From assembly GCA_036736205.1 (NCBI GenBank), contig DAINMX010000033.1, positions 1-39,976 on the forward strand: DNA of 39,976 nucleotides, in the 5' to 3' direction. Origin of the DNA: XYA12-FULL-58-9 sp001798605 (GTDB taxonomy: Bacteria; Myxococcota; XYA12-FULL-58-9). How positions within the stretch are numbered: position 1 is the stretch's first letter; every line of letters begins with the position of its first letter. Below are positions 32,672-39,976 of this stretch, piece after piece. Made by a program: the position numbers and the translations under genes. The notes under the pieces were generated by a model. That model saw nothing but the letters and a program-made list of their open reading frames with translations, was not told the origin of the DNA and made no database searches.

Positions 32672-35443
32672 ATGCAGGAGTCGGAGTCGAGACAGGCAAG
32701 TGAGCCTCTCGGTTATGGGGGAGCGAGCGACTCACGTCGATCCAAGAGGAAGAACAGGATTGGAGACCAGATCAGCGGAACGTTGCCATTTGGTTTGACC
32801 ATGCCGAGGCGGTGGACCACCGCTGGCGTTGATCCGTTTGATCAGGTCGAGTGGGAGACGCGCTCGGCGGTGATAAGTGGCGGCAAGGGTCAGATCATCT
32901 TCGAGCAGAAGAATGTCGAGATCCCCGCATCCTGGAGCCAATTGGCAACCAATGTGGTTGTCTCGAAGTACTTCCGCGGGGTGTTGGGCACCAAGGAGCG
33001 TGAGTTCAGCGTTCGCCAACTTGTCGGTCGTGTTGTCGATACGATCGCTCGGTGGGCCGACGAAGGTAACTATTTCGCCAAGGTGGCCGATGTTGAAGCG
33101 TTTCGTGACGAGCTGAAGTACTTGCTTCTTCATCAATACGCCGCCTTTAACAGCCCAGTGTGGTTTAACGTCGGTGTTGAAACACATCCACAGTGCTCGG
33201 CGTGTTTTATCAACTCCGTCGAAGACACGATGGACTCGATCCTCGAGTTGTCGAAGACCGAAGGCCGGCTGTTCAAGTTTGGCTCGGGTACGGGAACCAA
33301 CCTGTCGCCGTTGCGTGGCAGCACGGAGCTGCTTGCTGGGGGCGGTTTGGCCTCGGGGCCGGTCAGTTTCATGAAGGGCTACGACGCGTTTGCCGGAGTC
33401 ATCAAGAGTGGTGGCAAGACCCGTCGTGCGGCCAAGATGGTCATCCTCAACATCGATCATCCCGATATTGAGATCTTCATTAACTGCAAAGCCAAAGAAG
33501 AGAAGAAGGCCTGGGCGCTCATCGATGCGGGCTATGATGGTGCCGTTGACGGTGAGGCCTATGGATCGGTCTTCTTCCAGAACTCGAACAACTCGGTGCG
33601 CGTCAACGACGAGTTCATGCATGCGGTTGAGAGCGACGGTGTTTGGAAGACGATCAACCGAGTCGATGGGGCTGTGGCGGGATCGTTCGAAGCCAAGCGA
33701 TTGATGCAGTCGATTGCGGAGGCAACACATCTTTGTGGTGATCCTGGCCTGCAGTTCGATTCCACGATCAACAAATGGCACACCTGCAAAGCGACCGACA
33801 GAATCTACGGCTCGAATCCGTGCAGCGAGTACATGTTCCTCAATGACTCAGCCTGCAACTTGGCATCCTTGAACTTGATGAAGTTCAGAGACGTGTCGGG
33901 CGATTTCAACGTTGAGGGTTTCAAGCACGCTGTCGACGTGGTCTTCACTGCGCAAGAAGTCGTCATCGACAACGCCGGCTACCCTACGGAAAAGATCGGC
34001 CGCAATTCGCGCCGATTCCGCCCCTTGGGGTTGGGTTATGCCAACCTTGGGGCGTTGCTCATGTCGAGGGGGCTCCCATACGACTCCGACGGTGGACGCG
34101 CTTACGCGGCCGTCGTCACGGCTCTGATGACGGGTGAGGCCTACGCTCAGAGCGCGCGCCTCGCCAAAGTCAAAGGCGCGTTTGAGGGGTACGAGGAAAA
34201 TCGGGAATCGATGCTGGACGTCATTGCCATGCACCGGGATTCCCTCAGTGGCATTGATGAAGATCAGGTCCCCCCGTCGCTCTTTTCGGCGTCGGCTGCA
34301 GCCTGGGACGATGCCTTGGCCTTGGGCGAGAGACACGGTTATCGCAACGCTCAGGCGACGGTGTTGGCGCCGACAGGCACCATCGGCTTCATGATGGACT
34401 GCGATACCACTGGGATCGAGCCAGACATCTCGCTCATCAAATACAAGAAGTTGGTGGGCGGCGGCCTGTTGAAGATCGTCAATGGCACAGTGCCTGAAGC
34501 CCTTGACCGGATGGGATTCACCAACGGGCACAAGGCTGCGATTCTCGACCACCTCGAGAAGGAGGAGACAATCGAGGGAGCACCTTACCTCGAGCCAGAA
34601 CACCTCGAGGTGTTCGACTGCGCCTTCAAACCGCTCAATGGCAAGCGCAGCATATCGCCAATGGGCCACGTGCGTATGATGGCAGCGGTGCAGCCGTTCA
34701 TTTCCGGTGCAATCTCGAAGACAGTCAATTTGGCGGAGGAGGCGACCGCAGAGGAAATCTCGCGTGTTTACACGGACGCCTGGAAGCTTGGGATCAAGTC
34801 GATCGCTCTCTATCGTGATAATTGCAAGCGCTCGCAGCCCCTAAATACCAGTGCCAAGGGCGCAGTTGACAAGAACACCGGGGTGCAGCCCGCACGACGT
34901 CGCTTGTCGGACGAGCGTGTGGCGATCACCCACAAGTTCTCTATTGCGGGTCACGAGGGATACATCACGGTCGGCCTCTACGAAGACGGCCTGCCCGGTG
35001 AGGTATTCATCACCATGAGCAAAGAAGGCTCGACCATTTCGGGGTTGATGGATTCTCTTGCCACCGCGATCTCTTTGGCGTTGCAATACGGAGTGCCGCT
35101 CAAGGTTCTGTGCGACAAGTTTTCACACACCCGTTACGAGCCCTCGGGCTTCACGGGCAATCGCGACATTCCCATCGCCAAGTCGATCACGGATTACATC
35201 TTCCGTTGGTTGGGGCTCAAGTTCCTCACCGCGAAGGACATTCCAGCGCCCCCGGCGGTGAATCTCAGCTCCAACGTCATGCAAACGATGGAATCACCCA
35301 CGGCTGCCGCCCGGGCCCGGGAGAAGATCGTCTTCTCCAACCAGGCGGATGCTCCTACGTGCGTCGACTGCGGCTCGCTGATGGTCCGCAATGGCGCTTG
35401 CTACAAATGCTCAAATTGTGGCAGCACCAGCGGTTGCTCCTGA
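32672..35443 (+). CDS. nrdJ: Adenosylcobalamin-dependent (class II) ribonucleoside-diphosphate reductase
   Basis: A 923-residue class II reductase that makes deoxynucleotides with B12 as radical source, so it works with or without oxygen. QYAAFNSPVWFNVG and CSACFINSVEDTMDSI carry one of the active-site redox Cys. NPCSEYMFLNDSACNLASLNL holds the radical Cys and Glu region. LAPTGTIGFMMDCDTTGIEPD and the ALYRDNCKRSQP segment are typical of the vitamin-B12 family. The end has a TSCPD-like region and a zinc-ribbon-like tail CVDCG...CYKCSNCG...GCS that re-reduces the active site. ATG 32666 would be only two bases from AGGAGG, while ATG 32672 has an 8-base gap, so I take the latter. Upstream lies an NrdR-like site. 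Confidence 0.93.
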   Translation: MQESESRQASEPLGYGGASDSRRSKRKNRIGDQISGTLPFGLTMPRRWTTAGVDPFDQVEWETRSAVISGGKGQIIFEQKNVEIPASWSQLATNVVVSKYFRGVLGTKEREFSVRQLVGRVVDTIARWADEGNYFAKVADVEAFRDELKYLLLHQYAAFNSPVWFNVGVETHPQCSACFINSVEDTMDSILELSKTEGRLFKFGSGTGTNLSPLRGSTELLAGGGLASGPVSFMKGYDAFAGVIKSGGKTRRAAKMVILNIDHPDIEIFINCKAKEEKKAWALIDAGYDGAVDGEAYGSVFFQNSNNSVRVNDEFMHAVESDGVWKTINRVDGAVAGSFEAKRLMQSIAEATHLCGDPGLQFDSTINKWHTCKATDRIYGSNPCSEYMFLNDSACNLASLNLMKFRDVSGDFNVEGFKHAVDVVFTAQEVVIDNAGYPTEKIGRNSRRFRPLGLGYANLGALLMSRGLPYDSDGGRAYAAVVTALMTGEAYAQSARLAKVKGAFEGYEENRESMLDVIAMHRDSLSGIDEDQVPPSLFSASAAAWDDALALGERHGYRNAQATVLAPTGTIGFMMDCDTTGIEPDISLIKYKKLVGGGLLKIVNGTVPEALDRMGFTNGHKAAILDHLEKEETIEGAPYLEPEHLEVFDCAFKPLNGKRSISPMGHVRMMAAVQPFISGAISKTVNLAEEATAEEISRVYTDAWKLGIKSIALYRDNCKRSQPLNTSAKGAVDKNTGVQPARRRLSDERVAITHKFSIAGHEGYITVGLYEDGLPGEVFITMSKEGSTISGLMDSLATAISLALQYGVPLKVLCDKFSHTRYEPSGFTGNRDIPIAKSITDYIFRWLGLKFLTAKDIPAPPAVNLSSNVMQTMESPTAAARAREKIVFSNQADAPTCVDCGSLMVRNGACYKCSNCGSTSGCS

Positions 35444-35538
35444 TCCGTTGATCCTGCGGCCCTCGCCGAGATCCTTTTTTCGCCGCGGGGTGCCCGTTTT
35501 TGGCCAACGGTCCCGATCTCAAGGATAATCGACGCATC

Positions 35539-36879
35539 ATGATGAACGGAATCTGGGTCGCTATGATTATCGGCGCGCTCATCTGTGGTGCGCTTACAGG
35601 CCAGCTCAATGAGGTGGCGCTGGCGTCGACGAAGTCGGCCGGAGATGCGGTTGAGCTCGCCATTGGTCTGGTCGGAGTGATGGCCCTCTTTCTGGGACTC
35701 ATGCAGGTGATCCAGCGTGGCGGTCTGCTCCGATCCGTGACTCGAGTGTTGCGGCCGGTCCTCGTTTGGCTGTTCCCCGGAGTCCCTCCGGATCACCCGG
35801 CCATGGGGATGATGATTCTCAACATGACCTCCAACATGTTGGGGCTCGCCAACGCGGCGACCCCATTCGGAATCAAAGCGATCATTGAGCTCAACAAGCT
35901 CAACAAACAAAAAGGCACTGCATCCGATTCGATGGCACTGTTCTTGGCGATCAACACCTCCAATCTGGCATTGATTCCGAGCGGCGTCATCGGTCTGCGC
36001 GCCTCGCTGGGCGCCAGCGCGCCGGGTTCAATCTTCTTTACGACCCTCGTTGCGACGTCTGTGTCGACGATCGTCGCGATCATTGCTGCCAAGTCTCTTC
36101 AGAGGTTGCCTGTGTTCGCTGCGCCCAAGGACCTCGGCAAAGACGCTGCGGTCGCCGTCGTGGACGACGCCACAAAGGCCCCCGACACCTCCGAAGTCGA
36201 AGTGGCGATTGACGGTGATGGCACCCGAGCATCGCCTTTCGCTTCTGTCATCGGTTGGGTGTTGTTGATCGCAGTTGTGGCAGCCTTCGCGTATGCGTTC
36301 GCTGCTCGCAGCGAGGTAATCGAAAATGGCGAGGCGGTGGGGATCTTCGGTAGCTTCAAGACTGCAGTTTCGCAGTGGCCCCTGTTGTTTATCATTGGCG
36401 GCATCCTACTCTATGGCGTGCTCCGCGGCGTCCAGGTTTATGATGTCGTTGTGGAAGGTGGCCGCGAAGGTTTTCAGATTGCGCTGCGTATCATCCCGTA
36501 CCTGGTCGCCATCCTCGCGGCCGTTGGCATGCTGCGTGCGTCTGGAGGCCTCGACCTCATGGTTGATCTGATTTCTCCCGTCACAAACCTGATTGGCATG
36601 CCCGCCGAAACCTTACCCATGGCATTGTTGCGGCCGTTGTCGGGTAGCGGTGCCTATGGTGTGGCGGCAGAAGCGATGAAGGCGCACGGGCCCGACTCCC
36701 TCATCGGTCAAATCGTCAGCACCATGCAAGGGAGCACCGAGACCACATTTTATGTTCTTGCTGTCTACTTCGGTGCCGTCGGTGTGCACAGAGTACGCCA
36801 TACCTTGGCCGCGTGTTTGGCCGCCGATGTTGCGGGCGCCGTCGCTTCGGTTTGGGCCTGTCGTTTGATGCTCGGATAG
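35539..36879 (+). CDS. SpmA-SpmB fusion, nucleoside-recognition (Gate) membrane protein
   Basis: A 446-residue inner-membrane protein that joins what are two Bacillus proteins. Residues 1-195 match SpmA (MALFLGLMQVIQRGGLL, HPAMGMMILNMTSNMLGLANAATPFG, IELNKLNKQKGTASDSM). Residues 290-446 match SpmB (GREGFQIALRIIPYLVAILA, GMPAETLPMALLRPLSGSGA, STETTFYVLAVYFGAVGVHR). An Ala-rich, acidic linker with an extra membrane helix separates them. Both halves carry the Gate (nucleoside recognition) motif. In spore formers the pair helps core dehydration; in non-sporing bacteria it is probably a transporter of unknown substrate. TTG 35500 is an alternative start, but the ATG at 35539 begins the first membrane helix properly. 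Confidence 0.88.
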   Translation: MMNGIWVAMIIGALICGALTGQLNEVALASTKSAGDAVELAIGLVGVMALFLGLMQVIQRGGLLRSVTRVLRPVLVWLFPGVPPDHPAMGMMILNMTSNMLGLANAATPFGIKAIIELNKLNKQKGTASDSMALFLAINTSNLALIPSGVIGLRASLGASAPGSIFFTTLVATSVSTIVAIIAAKSLQRLPVFAAPKDLGKDAAVAVVDDATKAPDTSEVEVAIDGDGTRASPFASVIGWVLLIAVVAAFAYAFAARSEVIENGEAVGIFGSFKTAVSQWPLLFIIGGILLYGVLRGVQVYDVVVEGGREGFQIALRIIPYLVAILAAVGMLRASGGLDLMVDLISPVTNLIGMPAETLPMALLRPLSGSGAYGVAAEAMKAHGPDSLIGQIVSTMQGSTETTFYVLAVYFGAVGVHRVRHTLAACLAADVAGAVASVWACRLMLG

Positions 36880-36929
36880 TTGTTCGGCCACACATGAGCG
36901 AAGAGTCTGTTGGCCCACGCAAAGAACGC

Positions 36930-37076
36930 TAGACCGGTTTCAACTTGAACTGAGCTGACTCATCGATGACGCAGCGCGGCGCGCGCCAGTTGGGAGCCAG
37001 TTGGGAGCGCTGGCGCCGCGCCTGCGTCATTCTTACCGTCCTAAAGATCCGATCCCATAAAGACGAAAGCGGTCTA
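36930..37076. mobile_element. TA-flanked palindromic element, copy 1 (MITE-like)
   Basis: 147 bp from TA|GACCGGTTTC to GAAAGCGGTC|TA. The ends are inverted repeats (TAGACCGSTTTC, one mismatch), and each outermost dinucleotide is TA, as in target duplications of the IS630/Tc1 type. The centre (36966-37030) is a large hairpin: ATGACGCAGCGCGGCGCGCG pairs with the far CGCCGCGCCTGCGTCAT. The loop has a tandem AGTTGGGAGC repeat. The right end supplies the TAG stop codon (minus strand) of the TPR gene. No transposase lies inside. An inverted second copy is at 39782-39926. The homology of the two copies continues weakly for about 15 bases beyond the left TA, so that edge is less certain. Confidence 0.75.
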
Positions 37077-37793
37077 ACGTAATTCGCGCATTCTTCGTTG
37101 TGGACGCGGATCCAGGGAATTGGCACGCGAATAGGCTCTGCGGGCCTTCTTGGTCTCACCGACGCGTTCGTAGAATTGCGCGAGGCGGTAATGATTGTAG
37201 GCAAGGTGAGGCTGTTTTTGGGCGAGCGCGACCAAAGCGCGTTCTGCCTCGCTCAGATCTCCAGACTTCTCAAAAAGCGCGGCCAGGGCAGCGAGGGCGC
37301 CACTGTGGTGCCGTTGGTCGCCGAGCACCTCACGAAAACCCTCAATGGCAGCCTCGAGGTGGCCGGCATCCTGGTGCGCGGTGGCGAGTCGAAACTGCGC
37401 ATCGAGCATTTGTGGCCGCAGTGCCAGGGCAGCTGTTAGCTCATTGATTGCATCGTTGTGTCGCGCCAATTGCTGGTAGAGCAACCCCAGTTGATATCGC
37501 GCCCGGGCGTTGTCGGGGGAGAGCTTGGCTGCCTTCTCCAAGCAATCGCGGGCAACGGCGGTGTGAGGATCAATACTTTTCTCGATGAGTCCCCATTCCA
37601 AGTAGGCAAGTCCCCACTCGGGGGCGAGCTCGGCGGCTTTGGCAAACGCTCGTCGGGCGACGTCAACTCTGCCCTCCTGTAGAGCCTCCATACCGCGGGT
37701 GAAGCGCGATCGCGCCTGCGCTTCGTGCGACTCTGTGGTTGCCGCTGTTGGGTTCGCGCAGGCGAGAAGCAACGTTGGGAGCAGGAAGCGCAT
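37074..37793 (-). CDS. TPR-repeat lipoprotein
   Basis: A 239-residue protein with signal MRFLLPTLLLAC (lipobox Cys12) and a Thr/Ser-rich linker, then about five tetratricopeptide repeats (SRFTRGMEALQEGRVDVA, LAYLEWGLIEKSIDPHTA, ARARYQLGLLYQQLARHNDA, LDAQFRLATAHQDAGHLEA, LAALAALFEKSGDLSEAE, YNHYRLAQFYERVGETKKA). It is probably tethered to the outer membrane as an assembly or docking factor; the partner is unknown. It diverges from coaX. Its last codon CGT is followed by TAG, and that TAG is the terminus of the palindromic element, so the reading frame ends exactly where the element begins. Confidence 0.8.
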   Translation of the reverse strand: MRFLLPTLLLACANPTAATTESHEAQARSRFTRGMEALQEGRVDVARRAFAKAAELAPEWGLAYLEWGLIEKSIDPHTAVARDCLEKAAKLSPDNARARYQLGLLYQQLARHNDAINELTAALALRPQMLDAQFRLATAHQDAGHLEAAIEGFREVLGDQRHHSGALAALAALFEKSGDLSEAERALVALAQKQPHLAYNHYRLAQFYERVGETKKARRAYSRANSLDPRPQRRMRELR

Positions 37794-37904
37794 CAGTCTT
37801 GATTAGGCCACACGGGGGGGACAGGGCAAGCATTCGGCCATGCTTGTGGCGATTGGTGGTTTCGACAGTTGCGGTTGCCCCCGCAGACCAGATAGGAAAT
37901 GGCG

Positions 37905-38702
37905 ATGCTTTTGGCCATCGACATCGGCAATACCCACATCTCGGTCGGCACCTACAAAGAGGCCACGTTGGTCGCAGATTTTCGTCTGTCGACTGACCAC
38001 CGGCGAACGGAGGACGAGTATGGTGTTCTCCTCGACCTTCTTCTCAAGGACGCCGGTATCAATCTACATGAAGTGGGTGCGGTCGTCATTGCGTCAGTGG
38101 TGCCGCCGCTGTCCGAGGTGCTCAAGCGCATGGTGGTTCGCAGAACCGGAGTCGAGCCCCTTCTCGTCGAGCCTGGCGTCAAGACGGGCATGCCGGTTCT
38201 CTATGACAATCCGCGGGAGGTTGGTGCCGATCGAATTGTCAACGGCGTGGCTGCGTATGAGCGTTTTCGTGATGAGCCAGGTGGTCCACATGGGGTCATC
38301 GTCGTCGATTTTGGCACGGCGACGACCTTTGATTTGGTATCACCCCGGGGTGAATACATGGGCGGTGCCATTGCCCCAGGTGTGAAGATCGCAGCCGATG
38401 CGTTGTTTGAGCGCGCGGCCAAGCTTCCCCGCGTCGATCTGGTCTTGCCCCCCTCGGCCGTGGGAAAGACCACGATCGCGAGTATGCAGTCAGGAATCTT
38501 GTATGGCTACGCGGGCCTGGTGGACGGCATGGTGTCGCGGATGCGCGCCGAACTGTCATTTGAGGTGAGGGTGATCGCCACCGGAGGTCTCGCATCGCTG
38601 ATTGCCGGATGTACTCAGGTGATTGAGGCCGTTGATGACTATTTGACCCTGGAGGGTTTGCGGATCATACACGGGCGCAATCCTGGGGGAGTGCGAGCAT
38701 GA
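37905..38702 (+). CDS. coaX: Type III pantothenate kinase
   Basis: A 265-residue CoaX, first enzyme of coenzyme A synthesis (pantothenate to 4'-phosphopantothenate). MLLAIDIGNTHISVG is the ATP loop of the ASKHA fold. DNPREVGADRIVNGVAAYE is the pantothenate-side motif with its key Asp, and VIVVDFGTATTFDLV the second phosphate motif. GGAIAPGVKIAADALFERAAKLP completes the family pattern. ATG 37899 is only one base from AGGA, while ATG 37905 has a 7-base gap, so 37905 is the likely start. The stop overlaps the next gene by ATGA. No birA partner is adjacent. Confidence 0.93.
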   Translation: MLLAIDIGNTHISVGTYKEATLVADFRLSTDHRRTEDEYGVLLDLLLKDAGINLHEVGAVVIASVVPPLSEVLKRMVVRRTGVEPLLVEPGVKTGMPVLYDNPREVGADRIVNGVAAYERFRDEPGGPHGVIVVDFGTATTFDLVSPRGEYMGGAIAPGVKIAADALFERAAKLPRVDLVLPPSAVGKTTIASMQSGILYGYAGLVDGMVSRMRAELSFEVRVIATGGLASLIAGCTQVIEAVDDYLTLEGLRIIHGRNPGGVRA

Positions 38703-39784
38703 GTCAAGCCGAGCTTCTTGACGTTCTATCGCAACAGGCGCGCAAGCACCTCGATCCAACCTCGCCCATGCCCATGCGGATGATGGCAGCCAAAGGTATG
38801 GCACCGCTGCCGCCATTCGAAATGGTGGTGGTGATGAGCGGTTTGGCGATGGACGCCGATGAAAAGATCGCGGCGAGCGCGGTGGAGGGATTGGCCAAAC
38901 TCCCCGAAAAGATTCTTGGGCCGGCGTTGGACGCTGACTTGCCCAAGGTGGTGTACGAGGTTATTGCGCCGCATCTCGTCGGTCGCCCTGACATGTTGCA
39001 GAAGTTGGTGTTGGCCCGCACAGCTCCCGATGGGGCGATCGCAGCCATAGCCGCCGCGGCCCCGGCCGCCGTGGTGGAAATCATTGCCGGCAACCAGGAG
39101 CGGTGTTTGCGCTCGGAAGCGGTCGTTCGTGGTGTCGCAAAGAATCCGCACATACTGCGGTCGAGTCTGGACCGCCTCTTCGACTTTTTGGTCCGCTCTG
39201 GTGTCATCTATGAAGGCATGTCGCAGTTCGCCGAGGCGGTGAACCGGCTCAGTCCTGCGGAGATGCATGAGGCGGTCGCAAACATCGTGTTGCCGCCCGA
39301 GGCTGAAATTCTTCTCCATCGCGATGAGGAGTCAGCGGCGGAGCCGTCCACGGAGCCGATGCCCGAGGAGCGCAGGCTGTCCTTGTTACAGCTCGTCTAC
39401 ACTCTCAATCCGGCGCAGAAGATCGCGTTGGCAATGCGCGGCAATCGCGAAGCCAGGACTCTTCTAATACGCGACAACAACCGTATGGTGGCAACGTCTG
39501 TGGTGCGAAGTGGCCGAATGACTGAGCAAGAGGTGCTCATGGCCGCCCAGAATCGTTCGGTCTCCGACGAGGTGTTACGCATCGTTGCCAACAGCAAGGA
39601 TATGACGCGGCCGTATGGAGTGAAAGTTGCGCTGGTAAACAACCCCAAGACACCCCAGCCCACCGCCATGCGATTTTTGACCGTGTTGCGACAGGCCGAC
39701 ATCAAGCTCATTGCCAAATCGAAGAACGTGCCCAGCGCTGTGGCAAACCAAGCCAAGCGGATGATGCTCAAGAAGGGCACCTAG
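38699..39784 (+). CDS. Helical-repeat (HEAT/LRV-like) protein, function unknown
   Basis: A 361-residue all-helical protein without signal peptide. Short repeats are clear in the second half: MVATSVVRSGRMTEQEVLMA, NRSVSDEVLRIVANSKD, VALVNNPKTPQPTAMRFL, LRQADIKLIAKSKNVPSAV. NPxTPxxxAMRFL is the rhythm of leucine-rich-variant/HEAT repeats found in delta-lineage proteins. A low-complexity acidic hinge (ESAAEPSTEPMPEERR) splits two halves. It overlaps coaX by ATGA and is surely co-transcribed. I cannot assign a function. Its stop codon TAG is the terminus of the second palindromic element. Confidence 0.75.
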   Translation: MSQAELLDVLSQQARKHLDPTSPMPMRMMAAKGMAPLPPFEMVVVMSGLAMDADEKIAASAVEGLAKLPEKILGPALDADLPKVVYEVIAPHLVGRPDMLQKLVLARTAPDGAIAAIAAAAPAAVVEIIAGNQERCLRSEAVVRGVAKNPHILRSSLDRLFDFLVRSGVIYEGMSQFAEAVNRLSPAEMHEAVANIVLPPEAEILLHRDEESAAEPSTEPMPEERRLSLLQLVYTLNPAQKIALAMRGNREARTLLIRDNNRMVATSVVRSGRMTEQEVLMAAQNRSVSDEVLRIVANSKDMTRPYGVKVALVNNPKTPQPTAMRFLTVLRQADIKLIAKSKNVPSAVANQAKRMMLKKGT

Positions 39785-39926
39785 ACCGCTTTCGTCTTTG
39801 TGGGATCCGGTTTAGGGGTTGGTCAGAATGACGCAGGCGCGGCGCCAGCGCTCCAACTGGCTCCAACTGGCGCGCGCCGCGCTGCGTCATCGATGAGTCA
39901 GCTCAGTTCAAGTTGAAACCGGGCTA
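39782..39926. mobile_element. TA-flanked palindromic element, copy 2 (inverted relative to copy 1)
   Basis: 145 bp, in the opposite orientation to 36930-37076. It differs from copy 1 by one G in each of two loop G-runs (exactly the 2-bp length difference) and by substitutions mostly clustered in about 20 bases between the hairpin and the GCTTTC end. The hairpin core is 39828-39890. Its TAG at 39782-39784 is the stop of the helical-repeat gene. On the other strand its far TAG (39926-39924) is the stop of the gene entering from the right. It thus separates two convergent genes with no extra base on either side. Confidence 0.75.
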
Positions 39927-39976
39927 GCGGTTCTTTTTGCGAATTCTGCCGCCTTCAACCATTCGAGCGATTGAGC
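39924..39976 (-). CDS. 3' end of an unidentified minus-strand gene
   Basis: One minus-strand frame entering from the window edge reads SIARMVEGGRIRKKNR and stops at TAG (39926-39924). The basic, Gly-containing tail looks like a real C-terminus, and its stop coincides with the palindromic element, just as for the other two genes. Too short to name. Confidence 0.4.
   Translation of the reverse strand, partial: SIARMVEGGRIRKKNR

Noticed and set aside
32672..35443. Antisense frames of up to 349 codons within nrdJ
   Set aside because: nrdJ is complete with all motifs; the reverse frames have no recognisable features.
36840..36932. A frameshifted longer C-terminus of the SpmA-SpmB fusion running to the element
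   Set aside because: The annotated end (VRHTLAACLAADVAG to the stop at 36879) already matches the natural SpmB C-terminus.
36930..39926. Ordinary intrinsic terminators as the whole explanation for the two palindromic repeats
   Set aside because: There is no T-run after the hairpin, and the homology covers about 146 bases with terminal inverted repeats, more than a terminator needs; a terminator function may still be secondary.

Overview
The window reads as chromosome of a Gram-negative, GC-rich, predatory- or myxobacteria-like delta-lineage bacterium (Myxococcota or the neighbouring Bradymonadales type). This is an inference from several traits: Ser/Thr kinases with an HRDVSPQN catalytic loop and C-terminal PEGA repeats, a long S41 peptidase with a myxobacterial-style extension, very Cys-rich repeat lipoproteins of the CGNxxxExGExCDG type, PilT, and many predicted lipoproteins and outer-membrane proteins. 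A run of exactly 100 N (30184-30283) shows that this is a scaffolded, probably draft or metagenome, assembly. I saw no rRNA or tRNA gene and no CRISPR array.

Layout. 1-1830 is an accessory scrap yard: a frameshifted, truncated IS91-type transposase, an intact VapBC-like toxin-antitoxin pair, and the last ~70 codons of an IS1595/ISXO2-type transposase. 1839-9212 holds an envelope lipoprotein (-), then a forward cluster of a secreted S41 protease, a DUF2079 multi-spanning membrane protein and a sugar-nucleotidyltransferase. 9213-9597 is non-coding with hairpins. 9598-12346 (-) is pilT-recX-rseP. 12574-14919 (+) is a membrane Ser/Thr kinase with four PEGA-like repeats, facing a lid-less Hsp70 (-). 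16814-22801 (-) runs uvrB-uvrC-cytidylyltransferase-outer-membrane barrel. Between uvrB and the next terminator is a textbook single-gene unit (promoter, RBS, 29-codon Lys/Ala peptide, intrinsic terminator). 23258-25245 (-) is pssA plus an overlapping M42 aminopeptidase. 25292-26893 is a divergent pair: a small Cys-rich lipoprotein and a coiled-coil protein. 26908-31401 (-) is a giant Cys-rich repeat lipoprotein interrupted by the N gap. 31599-32671 holds a small basic protein, tandem repeats and a long non-coding leader containing a perfect NrdR-box core. 32672-36879 is nrdJ (B12-dependent ribonucleotide reductase) and a SpmA-SpmB fusion. 36930-39926 is a TPR lipoprotein, coaX and a repeat protein framed by two inverted copies of a ~146-bp palindromic element. 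The window ends inside the 3' end of another minus-strand gene.

The most unusual item is the pair of ~146-bp elements. They have TAGACCGSTTTC terminal inverted repeats, TA at each end and a 63-65-bp GC-rich hairpin core. Their terminal TAG is the stop codon of the adjoining genes: the TPR gene at copy 1, and both convergent genes at copy 2. Other points worth a look are the 29-aa histone-H1-like peptide with near-consensus expression signals, the hierarchical A-A-A-B architecture of the Cys-rich protein, and the NrdR-like site in front of nrdJ.
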